A DNA stretch of 64,000 nucleotides from Neobacillus sp. WH10 (GCF_030123405.1 NZ_CP126110.1:5332001-5396000), one strand, 5' to 3'; shown: positions 43,121 to 52,683, counted from the first letter of the stretch. Numbers and translations are program-made. The notes: a model not told the origin generated them from the sequence alone.

Positions 43121-44087
43121 CAATTTCAGCAAATACCATGCGATCCTTGCCATTTATATCATTAACTATCTCTACTTTTACATCCGTGAATGCCTGTTGA
43201 AAAAGCTCCGCTACCGCTTCGCCCTGACCGGCTCCAATTTCAAAACATACGAGCGCGGCAGGTGCAAGCACCTGTGGCAGTTCGACCATAAAACGGCGAT
43301 AAAAATCCAAGCCATCCTCACCAGCAAACAAAGCCCGGTGGGGCTCATGCTCTGTTACGACCTCGGACATCATTGTCTGGTCACCAAGCGGAATATACGG
43401 CGGATTAGAGATGACCACATCGAACGCCCCGCCGATAAATGGCTTTAATAAATCACCTTTCACAAATTCAATCTCAGCTTGATGTCGGCGGGCATTTTCC
43501 TTCGCTACCTTTAAAGATTCCTCGGCAATATCTGAAGCAAATACCGTCAGCGATGGCTCTTCAGTTTTAGTGCCTCTCACTTTTTCTACTACCTCCGCAG
43601 TGGTATTGGTGCCTGTCACCCTTTGCACTGCCTCTGTAGTAGTATTAGTGTCAGGCACCGTACTCGGTGACCATTCGAGTTGCATGCTAATGGCAATCGC
43701 TCCACTGCCTGTTCCGATATCAACAAGCTTGATTTTCCGTCCGCATCCATCGAAGATCCGCTTCATCCGTTTAAGCGCACCCTCCACGAGCTCCTCCGTC
43801 TCCGGCCTCGGGATCAGCACCTCTTCATTGACAATAAACGTCCGGCCGTAAAATTCCTCCGACCCGATGATATATTGCACCGGCACACCCTTTGCATGCT
43901 CGAATACTGCTCGCTCAAAATCTTTCCAAACAGCCGCAGGGAAATCATCTCGAACATTGGCAAACAACTGCGCCCGCGACCACCTGGTAAGGTGCCGCAA
44001 CAGTAGCTCCGCCGCATGCTCTTCTCGATTCGCTTCCATTAATAAAGAAGAAGCCCATTTCAGAGCTTCAAATACTTTTTTACTCAT
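43107..44087 (-). CDS. prmC: Peptide chain release factor glutamine methyltransferase with repeat insertion
   Basis: Methylates the Gln of the GGQ motif in release factors. The SAM-binding motif I is VDIGTGSGAIAISM and the catalytic NPPY is in VISNPPYIPL. At 326 residues it is about 38 longer than usual. The excess is an insertion between motif I and the next strand (FASDI) made of a 13-codon repeat, TNTTTEAVQRVTG / TNTTAEVVEKVRG / TKTEEPS, whose DNA contains three copies of the dispersed palindrome. It overlaps prfA, its substrate gene, by 8 bp, so the two are coupled. Confidence 0.93.
   Translation of the reverse strand: MSKKVFEALKWASSLLMEANREEHAAELLLRHLTRWSRAQLFANVRDDFPAAVWKDFERAVFEHAKGVPVQYIIGSEEFYGRTFIVNEEVLIPRPETEELVEGALKRMKRIFDGCGRKIKLVDIGTGSGAIAISMQLEWSPSTVPDTNTTTEAVQRVTGTNTTAEVVEKVRGTKTEEPSLTVFASDIAEESLKVAKENARRHQAEIEFVKGDLLKPFIGGAFDVVISNPPYIPLGDQTMMSEVVTEHEPHRALFAGEDGLDFYRRFMVELPQVLAPAALVCFEIGAGQGEAVAELFQQAFTDVKVEIVNDINGKDRMVFAEIGFGV
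43569..43659 (-). repeat. Three dispersed repeats, 39 bp apart, in frame within prmC
   Basis: Variant cores start at 43569, 43608 and 43647, exactly 39 bp (13 codons) apart, and reading continues through all three without stop codons. Confidence 0.85.
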
Positions 44088-45159
44088 TAGAGGCTTCTTC
44101 CAGTCTTCTCGCTTGGTCGTCGAGAATTAATGCATCAACGACTTCATCGAGCTTGCCTTCCAATACCTGATCCAGCTTTTGAATCGTCAAGCCGATTCGA
44201 TGATCAGTCACTCGGTTTTGCGGGAAATTGTACGTCCGAATCCGCTCCGAACGGTCACCGGTACCAACAGCTGACTTACGCACTTGATCATATTCCGCCT
44301 GTGCTTCTTGCTGGAACTTATCATACACACGCGCACGTAAAACCTTCATCGCTTTGTCTTTGTTTTTATGCTGCGACTTCTCATCCTGACACGATACCAC
44401 AATGCCTGTTGGAATGTGCGTCAACCTAACAGCTGACATCGTCGTATTAACGGACTGTCCGCCGGCGCCGCTAGAGGCAAACGCATCAAAACGGATATCC
44501 TTATCATGAATTTCAATTTCTACTTCTTCAGCTTCCGGCAAACACGCAACCGTCGCCGTAGACGTGTGAATCCGGCCGCCAGATTCGGTTTCCGGCACAC
44601 GCTGCACACGGTGAGCCCCATTCTCATACTTTAATTTGGAGTATGCACCCGTACCATTAATCATAAAAATAATCTCTTTGAAGCCGCCAAGACCAGTCGG
44701 GTTCGCATCAATAACGTCCGTTTTCCAGCCTTGCGCCTCTGCATAGCGGCTGTACATACGGTAAAGTGTACCAGCAAAAAGTGCCGCCTCTTCCCCACCG
44801 GCTGCCCCGCGGATTTCAAAGATTACGTTCTTGTCATCATTCGGATCCTTTGGAATCAGAAGAATCTTCATGCGCGCCTCTAATTCCTCAATCTGCGCTT
44901 CCAACTCATTAACTTCTTCCTTCACCATTTCACGCATCTCAGCATCCAGCTTCTCATCGAGCATTGCCCTAGCATCCTGAAGCTGCTCGCGAGCCTCTTT
45001 ATATTGGCGGTAAGTTTGTACTGTTTCTTGTATATCAGCTTGTTCTTTTGAATATTCACGAAGTTTTTTTGTATCATTAATAATTTCTGGGTCGCTTAAA
45101 AGTTCATTCAACTTTTCATAGCGATCCTCCACCGATTGTAGACGATCAAACACAGTCAT
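44080..45159 (-). CDS. prfA: Peptide chain release factor 1
   Basis: Recognises UAA and UAG stop codons. The 359-residue product contains the catalytic GGQ in SSGAGGQSVNTTMSAVRLTH and the codon-recognition PxT-type region before it. The ATG at 45159 follows AGAGGTG. It overlaps prmC downstream. Confidence 0.96.
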   Translation of the reverse strand: MTVFDRLQSVEDRYEKLNELLSDPEIINDTKKLREYSKEQADIQETVQTYRQYKEAREQLQDARAMLDEKLDAEMREMVKEEVNELEAQIEELEARMKILLIPKDPNDDKNVIFEIRGAAGGEEAALFAGTLYRMYSRYAEAQGWKTDVIDANPTGLGGFKEIIFMINGTGAYSKLKYENGAHRVQRVPETESGGRIHTSTATVACLPEAEEVEIEIHDKDIRFDAFASSGAGGQSVNTTMSAVRLTHIPTGIVVSCQDEKSQHKNKDKAMKVLRARVYDKFQQEAQAEYDQVRKSAVGTGDRSERIRTYNFPQNRVTDHRIGLTIQKLDQVLEGKLDEVVDALILDDQARRLEEASNE

Positions 45160-45459
45160 TCACCTCTAGTTTTAGTCCATAACATTCTAATTATAGTATA
45201 GGTGAAAACCAGCGTCAAAACCAAATTACGGGAGAAATTTTTTGAAGGGTTATTTTAGAGGGTTTATTTTTTAATAATTTGCCTTGATGCCTCTCACAGA
45301 AAGAGGAAATGGATCCACAACATCATCTACTCCGGACAAAATCACATGACAGAATAGGGGGCGTTAGTTGAACTTCAACTCATTTTATAAAATTTGTTCA
45401 TTTTTTGCGGCGCTCCGCTTCTTTCTTATAAAAAAACATGCCCTAAAAATCAGAGCATG
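45160..45459. other. Spacer between the YhcN-family gene and prfA
   Basis: This 300-bp stretch holds the terminator of the upstream lipoprotein gene at its left end and the prfA promoter region at the right. No other feature is visible. Confidence 0.45.
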
Positions 45460-45463
45460 TTAC
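45432..45463 (-). terminator. Intrinsic terminator of the YhcN-family gene
   Basis: AACATGC (45437-45443) and GCATGTT (45457-45463) form the stem; TTTTTTTAT follows on the minus strand. The stem includes the stop codon region. Confidence 0.75.
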
Positions 45464-45969
45464 CGCCGATCTTCCTGCACCCGCACTTCAATATTGTATC
45501 TCGGTAAGGCCTGAACAAGTTTCCGATGAAGCCGTGCTTCTGCATCGACCCTTCCCCGATCTGAAAGCATACCTTTTTTATAAACAGACACCCACATCCG
45601 GTCGCCATTCACCCAGACAGAGTCGACCACAAACTCGTTCGTATCGGCAATGACCTTTTTGGCTTTATCGATATCGTTGCCCTGATTTCCAGCACCAGCC
45701 TCTCCGCCACTTCCCGTCCTATTTAGGTCAAGGAAGTTCGGATTTTGATTGGTAACATCATCCTCTACTAAATGCTGCTTGTTCTTACCACGTTCGCGGT
45801 TGGTCATATTATCTAGAGCATTTTGGTCATTCGTACGGTTCGATATATAATTTGGCGCAGTTCGGTCTTTACGCAGATCGTAAGCTTCCTCTTCAGCACC
45901 GCGATTACTTTGACATCCGCTTAAGGCAAACAACATAATCAGCGAAAGAAACATCCACTTTTTCAGCAT
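45460..45969 (-). CDS. YhcN/YlaJ family sporulation lipoprotein
   Basis: A 169-residue lipoprotein: signal peptide MLKKWMFLSLIMLFALSGC with lipobox LSGC, then an Asn-rich disordered stretch and a compact C-terminal domain (KAKKVIADTNEFVVDSVWVNGDRMWVSVY) typical of YhcN/YlaJ proteins of the spore membrane. Start at the ATG at 45969 after GGAGGTG. Role in the spore is not well defined. No sporulation promoter was assigned. Confidence 0.85.
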   Translation of the reverse strand: MLKKWMFLSLIMLFALSGCQSNRGAEEEAYDLRKDRTAPNYISNRTNDQNALDNMTNRERGKNKQHLVEDDVTNQNPNFLDLNRTGSGGEAGAGNQGNDIDKAKKVIADTNEFVVDSVWVNGDRMWVSVYKKGMLSDRGRVDAEARLHRKLVQALPRYNIEVRVQEDRR

Positions 45970-46291
45970 ATTTACACCTCCTATTACTATCATGCCCGAC
46001 AGGAGGTCGACCTTGCCAAGAGAAATCTTTCCATGCCTTCGGTTATTGGGGAATTCCTCCGACTTTTCCTTTTTTCAGCAAACAGTTCTAGCATTCCGCC
46101 AAACTTTAAAATAATTCCGCCAAAACATAAAAATCCCGCCAAGCCCCATGAATCCCATTCCAACACAAAAAAACTGCCCAAGAAACCAACTCTCAGACAG
46201 TGTTTATATTATTAAAGGTGTCAGGCACCAATAACTGCTCTCGAACAGTGTTCATGTTCTTAATGGTGTCAGGCACCCTTTTCGAAGACAC
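45970..46291. other. Repeat-bearing spacer between tdk and the lipoprotein gene
   Basis: The 322-bp gap contains two dispersed repeats and a short array of three CCGCC-containing units spaced about 20 bp (46096, 46117, 46136). Open frames on either strand show no family resemblance. Confidence 0.5.
46217..46277. repeat. Two exact dispersed repeats, 48 bp apart, downstream of tdk
   Basis: GGTGTCAGGCACC at 46217-46229 and 46265-46277. The last 26 bases before each core are also similar (CAGTGTTYATRTTMTTAA). Confidence 0.88.
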
Positions 46292-46888
46292 CTATCGGGC
46301 ATTGACGGGTGTAGTTTTTGGGACTTCATGGTGATGGCGGCAACGCGGCTCGTAGGCCTCGGCTGCGCCGACCAATATGACTGGGTCGTGGTAGGATGCG
46401 GGACGACCATCAATAAGGCGCTGTGTCCGGCTTGATGGCGAGCCGCAAACCGTGCAGACTGCCTGAAGCTTCGTTACGGATTCAGCGATGGCCATCAACG
46501 CCGGCATTTGACCAAACGGCTCGCCGCGGAAATCCGTGTCGAGACCGGCACACACGACGCGATGGCCGCTGTCAGCCAGCTGCTGAACCACCCGGACAAT
46601 CCCTTCATCAAAAAATTGAATCTCATCAATCGCAATAATATCCATATCTGCTTCAACATGATGCAAAATCTCAATCGAATGGGAAATTGGCGTCGCATGA
46701 AAAGAAGAACCATTATGTGAAACTACACATTGGTCACTATAGCGATTATCAATTTTTGGCTTAAACACAGCTATTTTTTGTTTCGCAAATTGAGCTCGTC
46801 TGACACGGCGAATCAATTCCTCGGATTTCCCAGAAAACATACTGCCGCAGATAACCTCAACCCATCCGCTTTGCTTCATTAAATACAT
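46292..46888 (-). CDS. tdk: Thymidine kinase
   Basis: Phosphorylates thymidine to dTMP for nucleotide salvage. The 198-residue type II enzyme has the P-loop GSMFSGKSEEL, the Walker-B-like IIAIDEIQFFDE and the lasso/zinc region with CTVCG and CRHH. Upstream of the lipoprotein gene and after rpmE, as in B. subtilis. Confidence 0.95.
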   Translation of the reverse strand: MYLMKQSGWVEVICGSMFSGKSEELIRRVRRAQFAKQKIAVFKPKIDNRYSDQCVVSHNGSSFHATPISHSIEILHHVEADMDIIAIDEIQFFDEGIVRVVQQLADSGHRVVCAGLDTDFRGEPFGQMPALMAIAESVTKLQAVCTVCGSPSSRTQRLIDGRPASYHDPVILVGAAEAYEPRCRHHHEVPKTTPVNAR

Positions 46889-47028
46889 AAAACGGCGTCT
46901 CCTTCCTTAAAACGAACCCTTAAAACGATCTTTTTTTATTATTAAACCGCTAATTACGTTTGCAGCAACGCTCAGCAGCCTTTAAGTATTTATATTATAC
47001 CTCTATGTCAACATTGTATTTTTCTCAA

Positions 47029-47063
47029 TAAAAAACAGGCAAGTCAAAGTCCTCTTGCCTGTT
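47029..47063 (-). terminator. Intrinsic terminator of rpmE
   Basis: Perfect 10-bp stem AACAGGCAAG (47034-47043) with 47054-47063 and a TTTTTTATTG tail on the minus strand, 10 bp after the stop. Confidence 0.88.
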
Positions 47064-47072
47064 CCTCCGCAA

Positions 47073-47285
47073 TTATTGTTGCTGTTGCTTAAGGCCGTAT
47101 TTTTTGTTGAAACGGTCAACACGTCCGCCAGCTTCAGCGAATTTTTGACGACCAGTATAGAATGGATGACATTCTGAACAAGTTTCAACACGGATCTCTT
47201 TCTTAACAGAACCAGTTTCAAACGTGTTACCACATGCACATGTCACCGTAACTGTTTTATAATTTGGATGAATTCCTGCTTTCAT
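47073..47285 (-). CDS. rpmE: Ribosomal protein L31, zinc-containing type
   Basis: Surface protein of the large ribosomal subunit, 70 residues from the ATG at 47285 (MKAGIHPNYK), after GGAGATG. The zinc ligands are Cys in CACG and CSEC, so this is the zinc-bearing form that is replaced under zinc starvation by a Cys-less paralogue encoded elsewhere. The C-terminal KQQQQ is slightly longer than in B. subtilis. Confidence 0.97.
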   Translation of the reverse strand: MKAGIHPNYKTVTVTCACGNTFETGSVKKEIRVETCSECHPFYTGRQKFAEAGGRVDRFNKKYGLKQQQQ

Positions 47286-47484
47286 TCTTTTCATCTCCTT
47301 CCGCCCTGAATCATTCGAAACAGAGTTATCTAAAGTGCTTGTCTAATCAAGCACTGAATTACTTAAAACACACTGCAATCATTATAACAAGGCCATCCTA
47401 TTTTTGCAAGATGGGATTTGCTGGTCTCTTTTTTAAAAGGAATCTAGAATTGCGACTGAACTAGAGACAGTCTCTGTAATCAGC

Positions 47485-48750
47485 CTATGAACGTCTTGAC
47501 TTCAATTCCTCGCCAAGCTGCGCGAAAAATTCTTCATTTGACTTCGTTTGCCGTAATTTTTTCAAGAAGCGTTCGGCAAATTCTGGAGAGTCAGACATGG
47601 ACTTCCGAATCGCCCATAATTTATCCAAATGATCCTTCGGAATCAGCAATTCTTCCTTACGAGTTCCAGAACGGCGGATATCAAGCGCAGGGAAAATCCG
47701 GCGCTCAGCCAACTGACGGTCAAGATGCAGTTCCATGTTACCTGTCCCTTTAAATTCCTCATAAATAACATCGTCCATCCGGGATCCGGTATCAACCAAC
47801 GCCGTTGCAAGGATCGTCAAGCTGCCGCCCTCCTCGATATTACGGGCGGCACCGAAGAAACGCTTTGGACGGTGGAAGGCTGCCGGGTCAATCCCCCCGG
47901 AAAGTGTCCGGCCGCTTGGCGGAATCACGAGGTTATACGCACGTGCAAGACGCGTAATACTATCCATCAAAATAACGACATCGCGTTTGTGCTCGACTAA
48001 GCGCATTGCCCGGTCAAGCACGAGCTCGGCCACTTTAATATGGTTTTCAGGCACCTCATCAAACGTGGAGCTAACGACATCACCAGCAACAGAACGCTCG
48101 ATGTCAGTTACCTCTTCCGGACGCTCGTCGATGAGCAGCACGATTAACTCGACATCAGGGTGATTCGTCGTAATACTGTTGGCGATTTCTTTCAACAGCA
48201 TCGTTTTACCTGCCTTAGGAGGAGCCACAATAAGACCCCTTTGTCCAAAACCGACCGGTGCCACTAAATCCATTATCCTTGTTGAAAGGTATTTTGGATT
48301 CGTCTCCAGCTTCATTTGTCTATTTGGATAAAGCGCTGTTAACGCCGGGAAATAGACGCGTTCTTTCGCAGATTCCGGATCTTCGCCGTTTACAGCTTCA
48401 ACGTGCAGGAGTCCGTAATAACGTTCATTTTCTTTTGGAGGACGAACCTTACCGGAAACCTTGTCCCCATTACGAAGATCGAAACGACGGATTTGCGATG
48501 CTGAAATGTAAATATCCTCTGAACTTGGCGAATAGTTAATCGGCCGCAAGAATCCGAATCCTTCCGACTGGATAATTTCGAGGACACCTTCCATGAAGAA
48601 GTACCCTTGTTGTTCGGCACGAGATTTTAAAATCGCAAAAATTAATTCTTTTTTTGTTAATTTGCTGTAATAAGTCACTTTATATTCGCGTGCAAGCTCA
48701 TAAAGTTCCTTTAGCTTCATATTTTCTAAACTTGAAATTGTTAAGTCCAT
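47485..48750 (-). CDS. rho: Transcription termination factor Rho
   Basis: Hexameric RNA-dependent ATPase that ends transcription, 421 residues. N-terminal cold-shock-type RNA-binding domain includes GFGFLRP; the P-loop is PPKAGKTML and the Walker B region VILMDSITRLARAYN. The bicyclomycin-type site and secondary RNA site look conserved. It is upstream of rpmE and tdk. Confidence 0.96.
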   Translation of the reverse strand: MDLTISSLENMKLKELYELAREYKVTYYSKLTKKELIFAILKSRAEQQGYFFMEGVLEIIQSEGFGFLRPINYSPSSEDIYISASQIRRFDLRNGDKVSGKVRPPKENERYYGLLHVEAVNGEDPESAKERVYFPALTALYPNRQMKLETNPKYLSTRIMDLVAPVGFGQRGLIVAPPKAGKTMLLKEIANSITTNHPDVELIVLLIDERPEEVTDIERSVAGDVVSSTFDEVPENHIKVAELVLDRAMRLVEHKRDVVILMDSITRLARAYNLVIPPSGRTLSGGIDPAAFHRPKRFFGAARNIEEGGSLTILATALVDTGSRMDDVIYEEFKGTGNMELHLDRQLAERRIFPALDIRRSGTRKEELLIPKDHLDKLWAIRKSMSDSPEFAERFLKKLRQTKSNEEFFAQLGEELKSRRS

Positions 48751-49024
48751 TTGTACACCACACTTTAAAGTTTTTCCATCAAACCGCTTATTTTTTAGGC
48801 AGCGGGAGATTGTGAGTAAAAAATAAAAATTAAGAGATTAGAGGAATTGAAATGGAAGTAGAAAAGAAATGAATAGAATTGCAGATATTATACATACTAA
48901 AAACAATTACTATTTTACCCTCTGAACAAAAAATTAATCAACTACATTTATTTATTTCACCCGTTGGAAATTTTTTCTGGCGGGGGGGTTAATTCAACAT
49001 CCTCTAGGAAGTAACCGGAGTTTC

Positions 49025-49037
49025 GGTGCCTGACACC
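49025..49037. repeat. Dispersed repeat, exact copy
   Basis: GGTGCCTGACACC lies 24 bp from the structured element. Confidence 0.85.
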
Positions 49038-49060
49038 ATGTTTTCTAATTTGAGAATTGT

Positions 49061-49252
49061 CTAGCTTCAGCGCCTAGGGGCTCGGGGTCATAAGCCAATC
49101 AGTCAAGAAGGTTAAAGTGCAACCTTCTCGCCTGCTCGTCTTATGCCTGGCTACTATCGTTCGCATTAAGGAAGACTAATCTCTGGCTTCGCTACGCTTG
49201 CCAATCGATAAGTCTTCCTATATCGCCCCTGGGCAAGGCGCTTCCGCTTTTC
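49061..49252 (+). repeat. Structured repeat element, copy A
   Basis: Begins CTAGCTTCAGCGCCTAGG and ends AAGGCGCTTCCGCTTTTCT; AGCGCCT and AGGCGCT ends pair. Inner hairpins are GAAGGTT/AACCTTC (49107-49113, 49121-49127) and, specific to this copy, GGAAGACT/AGTCTTCC (49170-49177, 49211-49218). It stops 3 bp from the glpX stop codon. Confidence 0.82.
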
Positions 49253-49255
49253 TTA

Positions 49256-50218
49256 TTATTTGATTACTAGATTTGGTTTTTTCTTTAGGCTGTGGCGGCC
49301 TTCGATGAAGCGGACCGTACCTGATTTGGCGCGCATGACCACGGAGTGTGTTGAGCCGTATGAGCCTTTGAATTGCACACCGCGTAAAAGTTCTCCGTCT
49401 GTAACACCTGTCGCTGCAAAAATAGCATCATCGCCTTTTACAAGGTCGTCCATCCTTAATACACGATTCACATCCAAGCCCATTTTGATGCAGCGTTCAA
49501 GTTCGGCATCACTTTGCGGTAATAGTTTCCCCATGATTTCCCCGCCGAGGCATTTGAGGGCAACGGCCGAAAGCACCCCCTCCGGCGCACCGCCTGAACC
49601 AAAGAGAATATCGACTCCGGTGTTATCGAAAGCTGTATTGATGGCGCCGGCGACATCGCCGTCGTTGATGAGTTTAATCCGTGCTCCGGCTTCCCGAAGC
49701 TGGGTAATGATATGTTCATGGCGCGGACGATTTAAGACGGTTGCTACAACATCCTCGATATCCTTGTTTTTCGCCTTCGCTACGGCTTTAAGGTTGTCTA
49801 AAACAGACGCATTAATATCGACACACCCAACTGCTTCAGGGCCAACAGCGATTTTTTCCATATACATATCCGGTGCATGCAGGAGGTTGCCATGATCGGC
49901 AACAGCAAGAACGGCTAAGGCATTCCAGCCGCCAGATGCTAAAATATTGGTGCCTTCAAGCGGGTCAACAGCAACATCAACACGCGGGCCATAGCCAGTA
50001 CCAAGCTTTTCTCCAATATAGAGCATTGGTGCCTCATCCATTTCCCCTTCACCAATAACGACCGTTCCTTTCATCGGAACGGTGTCAAACACATCACGCA
50101 TCGCAGAGGTTGCAGCACCGTCAGCTTCATCCTTCTTTCCGCGGCCCATCCAGCGAGCTGAAGCAAGGGCAGCCCCTTCTGTGACACGGACAAGTTCCAT
50201 CGTTAAACTTCTTTCCAT
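49256..50218 (-). CDS. glpX: Fructose-1,6-bisphosphatase class II
   Basis: Gluconeogenic enzyme hydrolysing fructose 1,6-bisphosphate, 320 residues. The metal-site stretches GEGEMDEAPML and DPLEGTN are present, as is GSGGAPEGVLSA. It starts at 50218 with GGGAG upstream; an ATG six codons later is possible. It sits between murZ and rho as in B. subtilis. Confidence 0.95.
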   Translation of the reverse strand: MERSLTMELVRVTEGAALASARWMGRGKKDEADGAATSAMRDVFDTVPMKGTVVIGEGEMDEAPMLYIGEKLGTGYGPRVDVAVDPLEGTNILASGGWNALAVLAVADHGNLLHAPDMYMEKIAVGPEAVGCVDINASVLDNLKAVAKAKNKDIEDVVATVLNRPRHEHIITQLREAGARIKLINDGDVAGAINTAFDNTGVDILFGSGGAPEGVLSAVALKCLGGEIMGKLLPQSDAELERCIKMGLDVNRVLRMDDLVKGDDAIFAATGVTDGELLRGVQFKGSYGSTHSVVMRAKSGTVRFIEGRHSLKKKPNLVIK

Positions 50219-50336
50219 CAGTTTCCATCTCCCATTTTCACTTTTGCCTATCTAAGTAGAAATTACCATTTTTTCTTTTAGTAGTAATTTAGCAAATACG
50301 TAAGGTACGAAACCTTTCATAAAAAAGCATCAGTCC

Positions 50337-50369
50337 TTTTCGAGGAGCCTGCCTAAAATACCTCGAAAA
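50337..50369 (-). terminator. Terminator-like hairpin after murZ
   Basis: TTTTCGAGG (50337-50345) pairs perfectly with 50361-50369. A T-run (TTTTTT) follows only about 10 bases later on the minus strand, so efficiency is uncertain. Confidence 0.45.
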
Positions 50370-50371
50370 AG

Positions 50372-51658
50372 TTATGTGTTTTTCAGGTGTTCTACTTCTT
50401 CCTTTGTCAGTGTTTCCCGCCAAACGGTCGCACCAAGGCCGTTTAATTTTTCAACGAGATTGCTGTAGCCGCGGTCAATATGCTCAAGTCCGGTGACTTC
50501 AGTAATTCCTTCGGCAATGAGACCGGCGATGACGAGTGCTGCGCCAGCCCTCAGGTCGCTTGCCTTCACTTTAGCACCATTGAGCTGCACAGGTCCGTTA
50601 ATGATCGCGGAGCGTCCTTCAACCTTAATATTAGCATTCATTCTTCTTAGTTCATCAATATGTTTAAAACGGGCACCATAAATAGTATCGGTAACAACGC
50701 TAGAGCCTGTTGCTTTTGTTAAAAGAGTCGTAAATGGCTGCTGCAGATCGGTTGGGAATCCTGGATGCACGAGCGTTTTAATATCAACCGCTTTCAATTT
50801 TGAAGAGCCGTCAACAAACACCTGATCATCCCCAGATTCAATGTACACGCCCATCTCACGGAGCTTAGCAATCAGCGATTCTAAGTGCTGCGGAATCACA
50901 TTATCGATCAATACCCCTTCACCAACAGCGGCACCTAAAATCATGTACGTCCCTGCTTCAATCCGGTCAGGAATAATCGTGTGACGGCAGCCGTGTAAAG
51001 TATCCACACCATCAATCCGTATCACATCGGTTCCAGCCCCTTTAATTTTTGCCCCCATGTTCGTTAACAGTGTGGCAACATCAATGATTTCCGGCTCTTT
51101 TGCGGCATTTTCTATAATGGTCCGTCCTTTTGCCCGTACCGCAGCAAGCATTATATTGATCGTCGCACCAACGCTGACAACGTCAAGGTAAATGCGGGCA
51201 CCACGAAGTTCATCCGCACGCAAATAAATTGCACCTTGCTCGTTCGTTATTTGAGCGCCTAGTGCTTCGAAGCCTTTAATGTGCTGATCGATTGGCCTTG
51301 GTCCTAAATGGCAGCCGCCCGGCAGACCAATGACCGCCTTTTTAAAGCGTCCGAGCATAGCCCCCATTAAGTAATAGGACGCACGCAGCATCTTCACTTT
51401 ACCGTTTGGCAGCGGCATGGAAATCATCGTCGAGGGATCAACCGTCATTTCATCTTCCGTGATCTTGACTTTGCCGCCGATTTCTTCAAGCAGGTCTTTC
51501 AAGATTTCCACGTCAGAAATATGTGGCAGCCCTTCGATAGTCACTGGAGATTCTGCTAAAATGGTTGCTGGAATTAAGGCGACCGCGCTATTTTTTGCGC
51601 CGCTGATGCGAACCGTTCCCTTTAACGGATATCCGCCCGCAATTTTAAGTTTTTCCAT
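50372..51658 (-). CDS. murZ: UDP-N-acetylglucosamine 1-carboxyvinyltransferase, second paralogue
   Basis: Second enolpyruvyl transferase of peptidoglycan synthesis (MurAB/MurZ of Bacillus). It has 428 residues from the ATG at 51658, chosen because AAGGGAG precedes it and the sequence MEKLKIAGG aligns with the family; eleven earlier codons are open. The catalytic Cys116 (GGCHLGPRPID) and Lys22 (ISGAKNS) are present. It lies between fsa and glpX. Confidence 0.95.
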   Translation of the reverse strand: MEKLKIAGGYPLKGTVRISGAKNSAVALIPATILAESPVTIEGLPHISDVEILKDLLEEIGGKVKITEDEMTVDPSTMISMPLPNGKVKMLRASYYLMGAMLGRFKKAVIGLPGGCHLGPRPIDQHIKGFEALGAQITNEQGAIYLRADELRGARIYLDVVSVGATINIMLAAVRAKGRTIIENAAKEPEIIDVATLLTNMGAKIKGAGTDVIRIDGVDTLHGCRHTIIPDRIEAGTYMILGAAVGEGVLIDNVIPQHLESLIAKLREMGVYIESGDDQVFVDGSSKLKAVDIKTLVHPGFPTDLQQPFTTLLTKATGSSVVTDTIYGARFKHIDELRRMNANIKVEGRSAIINGPVQLNGAKVKASDLRAGAALVIAGLIAEGITEVTGLEHIDRGYSNLVEKLNGLGATVWRETLTKEEVEHLKNT

Positions 51659-51936
51659 TTTCGACTCCCTTCTAAGCCCTATGTATGTCATGACTGATGA
51701 ATGGAATAGGACTTAAATTTTTTTCGTAAGCACAAGTCTAAGGCTCGAAAGACTTATTTGACGACGTTTACGCTTTTTTAAAAGTCCTCTTGAATCAAAC
51801 AAAGCTCTAGGTATATTTTTCCAACACTAAAAGCCAAATTCCGACAGCTTGTCTATTCTTTAGTTTACACGAAAATTCTATTTTCATGTATCCAAATTAA
51901 AAAAATTTGCACGAAAATGGAAAAAACGTGAAATTT

Positions 51937-52605
51937 TTAGGCGTTAGTGTGAGCATTCCAGTCTTTTAGGAAGCCTTCCATACCTTTATCGGTCAATGGA
52001 TGCTTGGTTAGCTGTTCAATAACTTTGTAAGGAATGGTTGCAATGTGAGCACCTGCCATAGCTACACGTGTTACATGGTCTGGATGACGAACAGATGCAG
52101 CAATGATTTGGGCATCTAAGTTATGGATACGGAATAATTCTGCTATTTTCGCTACTAATAGTACACCATCTTCAGAAATATCATCTAAACGACCTAAGAA
52201 TGGTGAAACATATGCTGCGCCTGCACGTGCTGCTAAAAGCGCTTGGTTAACCGTGAAGATTAGTGTTACATTGACTTTAACACCTTTTTTTGCAAGATAA
52301 CGAGTAGTCTCTAAGCCTGCTACTGTCATTGGAACTTTGATGGTGACTTTTTCATCCCCGCCATTAATTTTGATTAGTTCTTCAGCTTCTGCGATCATCT
52401 GTTCAGCTGTTTCGGCATAAGGTGATACTTCTGCAGATACAGATTCAACTTCAGGTACTGCTTGTAAAATTTCCTCGATTCGATCCTCGAATTTCACACC
52501 TTCTTTAGCAACTAAAGAAGGGTTTGTTGTTACACCAGATAAAACTCCCATTTTATATGCCTTTTTAATATCAGCTAAATTTGCTGTATCAATAAAAAAT
52601 TTCAT
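51937..52605 (-). CDS. Transaldolase-like protein, Fsa/TalC family
   Basis: A 222-residue TIM-barrel aldolase of the short transaldolase/fructose-6-phosphate aldolase group (B. subtilis YwjH/Tal). The Schiff-base lysine is in VTIKVPMT. Sequences of this length act as transaldolase in the pentose phosphate pathway in Bacillus; substrate cannot be proven from sequence. It follows fbaA. Confidence 0.92.
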   Translation of the reverse strand: MKFFIDTANLADIKKAYKMGVLSGVTTNPSLVAKEGVKFEDRIEEILQAVPEVESVSAEVSPYAETAEQMIAEAEELIKINGGDEKVTIKVPMTVAGLETTRYLAKKGVKVNVTLIFTVNQALLAARAGAAYVSPFLGRLDDISEDGVLLVAKIAELFRIHNLDAQIIAASVRHPDHVTRVAMAGAHIATIPYKVIEQLTKHPLTDKGMEGFLKDWNAHTNA

Positions 52606-52656
52606 GTTTTTCCCTCCAGATTTCGACTAAATTTTCAGTTTCTTATTTACACACTG

Positions 52657-52683
52657 AAACCGCCCTCTTGTTAAGGGCGGTTT
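52657..52683. terminator. Hairpin terminator between fbaA and the transaldolase gene
   Basis: AAACCGCCCT (52657-52666) pairs perfectly with 52674-52683. T-runs are short on both strands, so it may only partially stop fbaA readthrough. Confidence 0.6.

Larger units (their letters stand above)
48751..49255. other. Repeat-bearing spacer between glpX and rho
   Basis: The 505-bp gap holds the rho leader, a dispersed repeat and the structured element at 49061-49252. No gene is visible. Confidence 0.55.

Noticed and set aside
45990..46181. 63-codon minus-strand frame downstream of tdk
   Set aside because: Sits in a region of short repeats with both strands open; no supported start.
50372..51658. 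Second murA copy as a recent duplication
   Set aside because: Two divergent MurA paralogues at these two places are normal in Bacillus, so this is not unusual.
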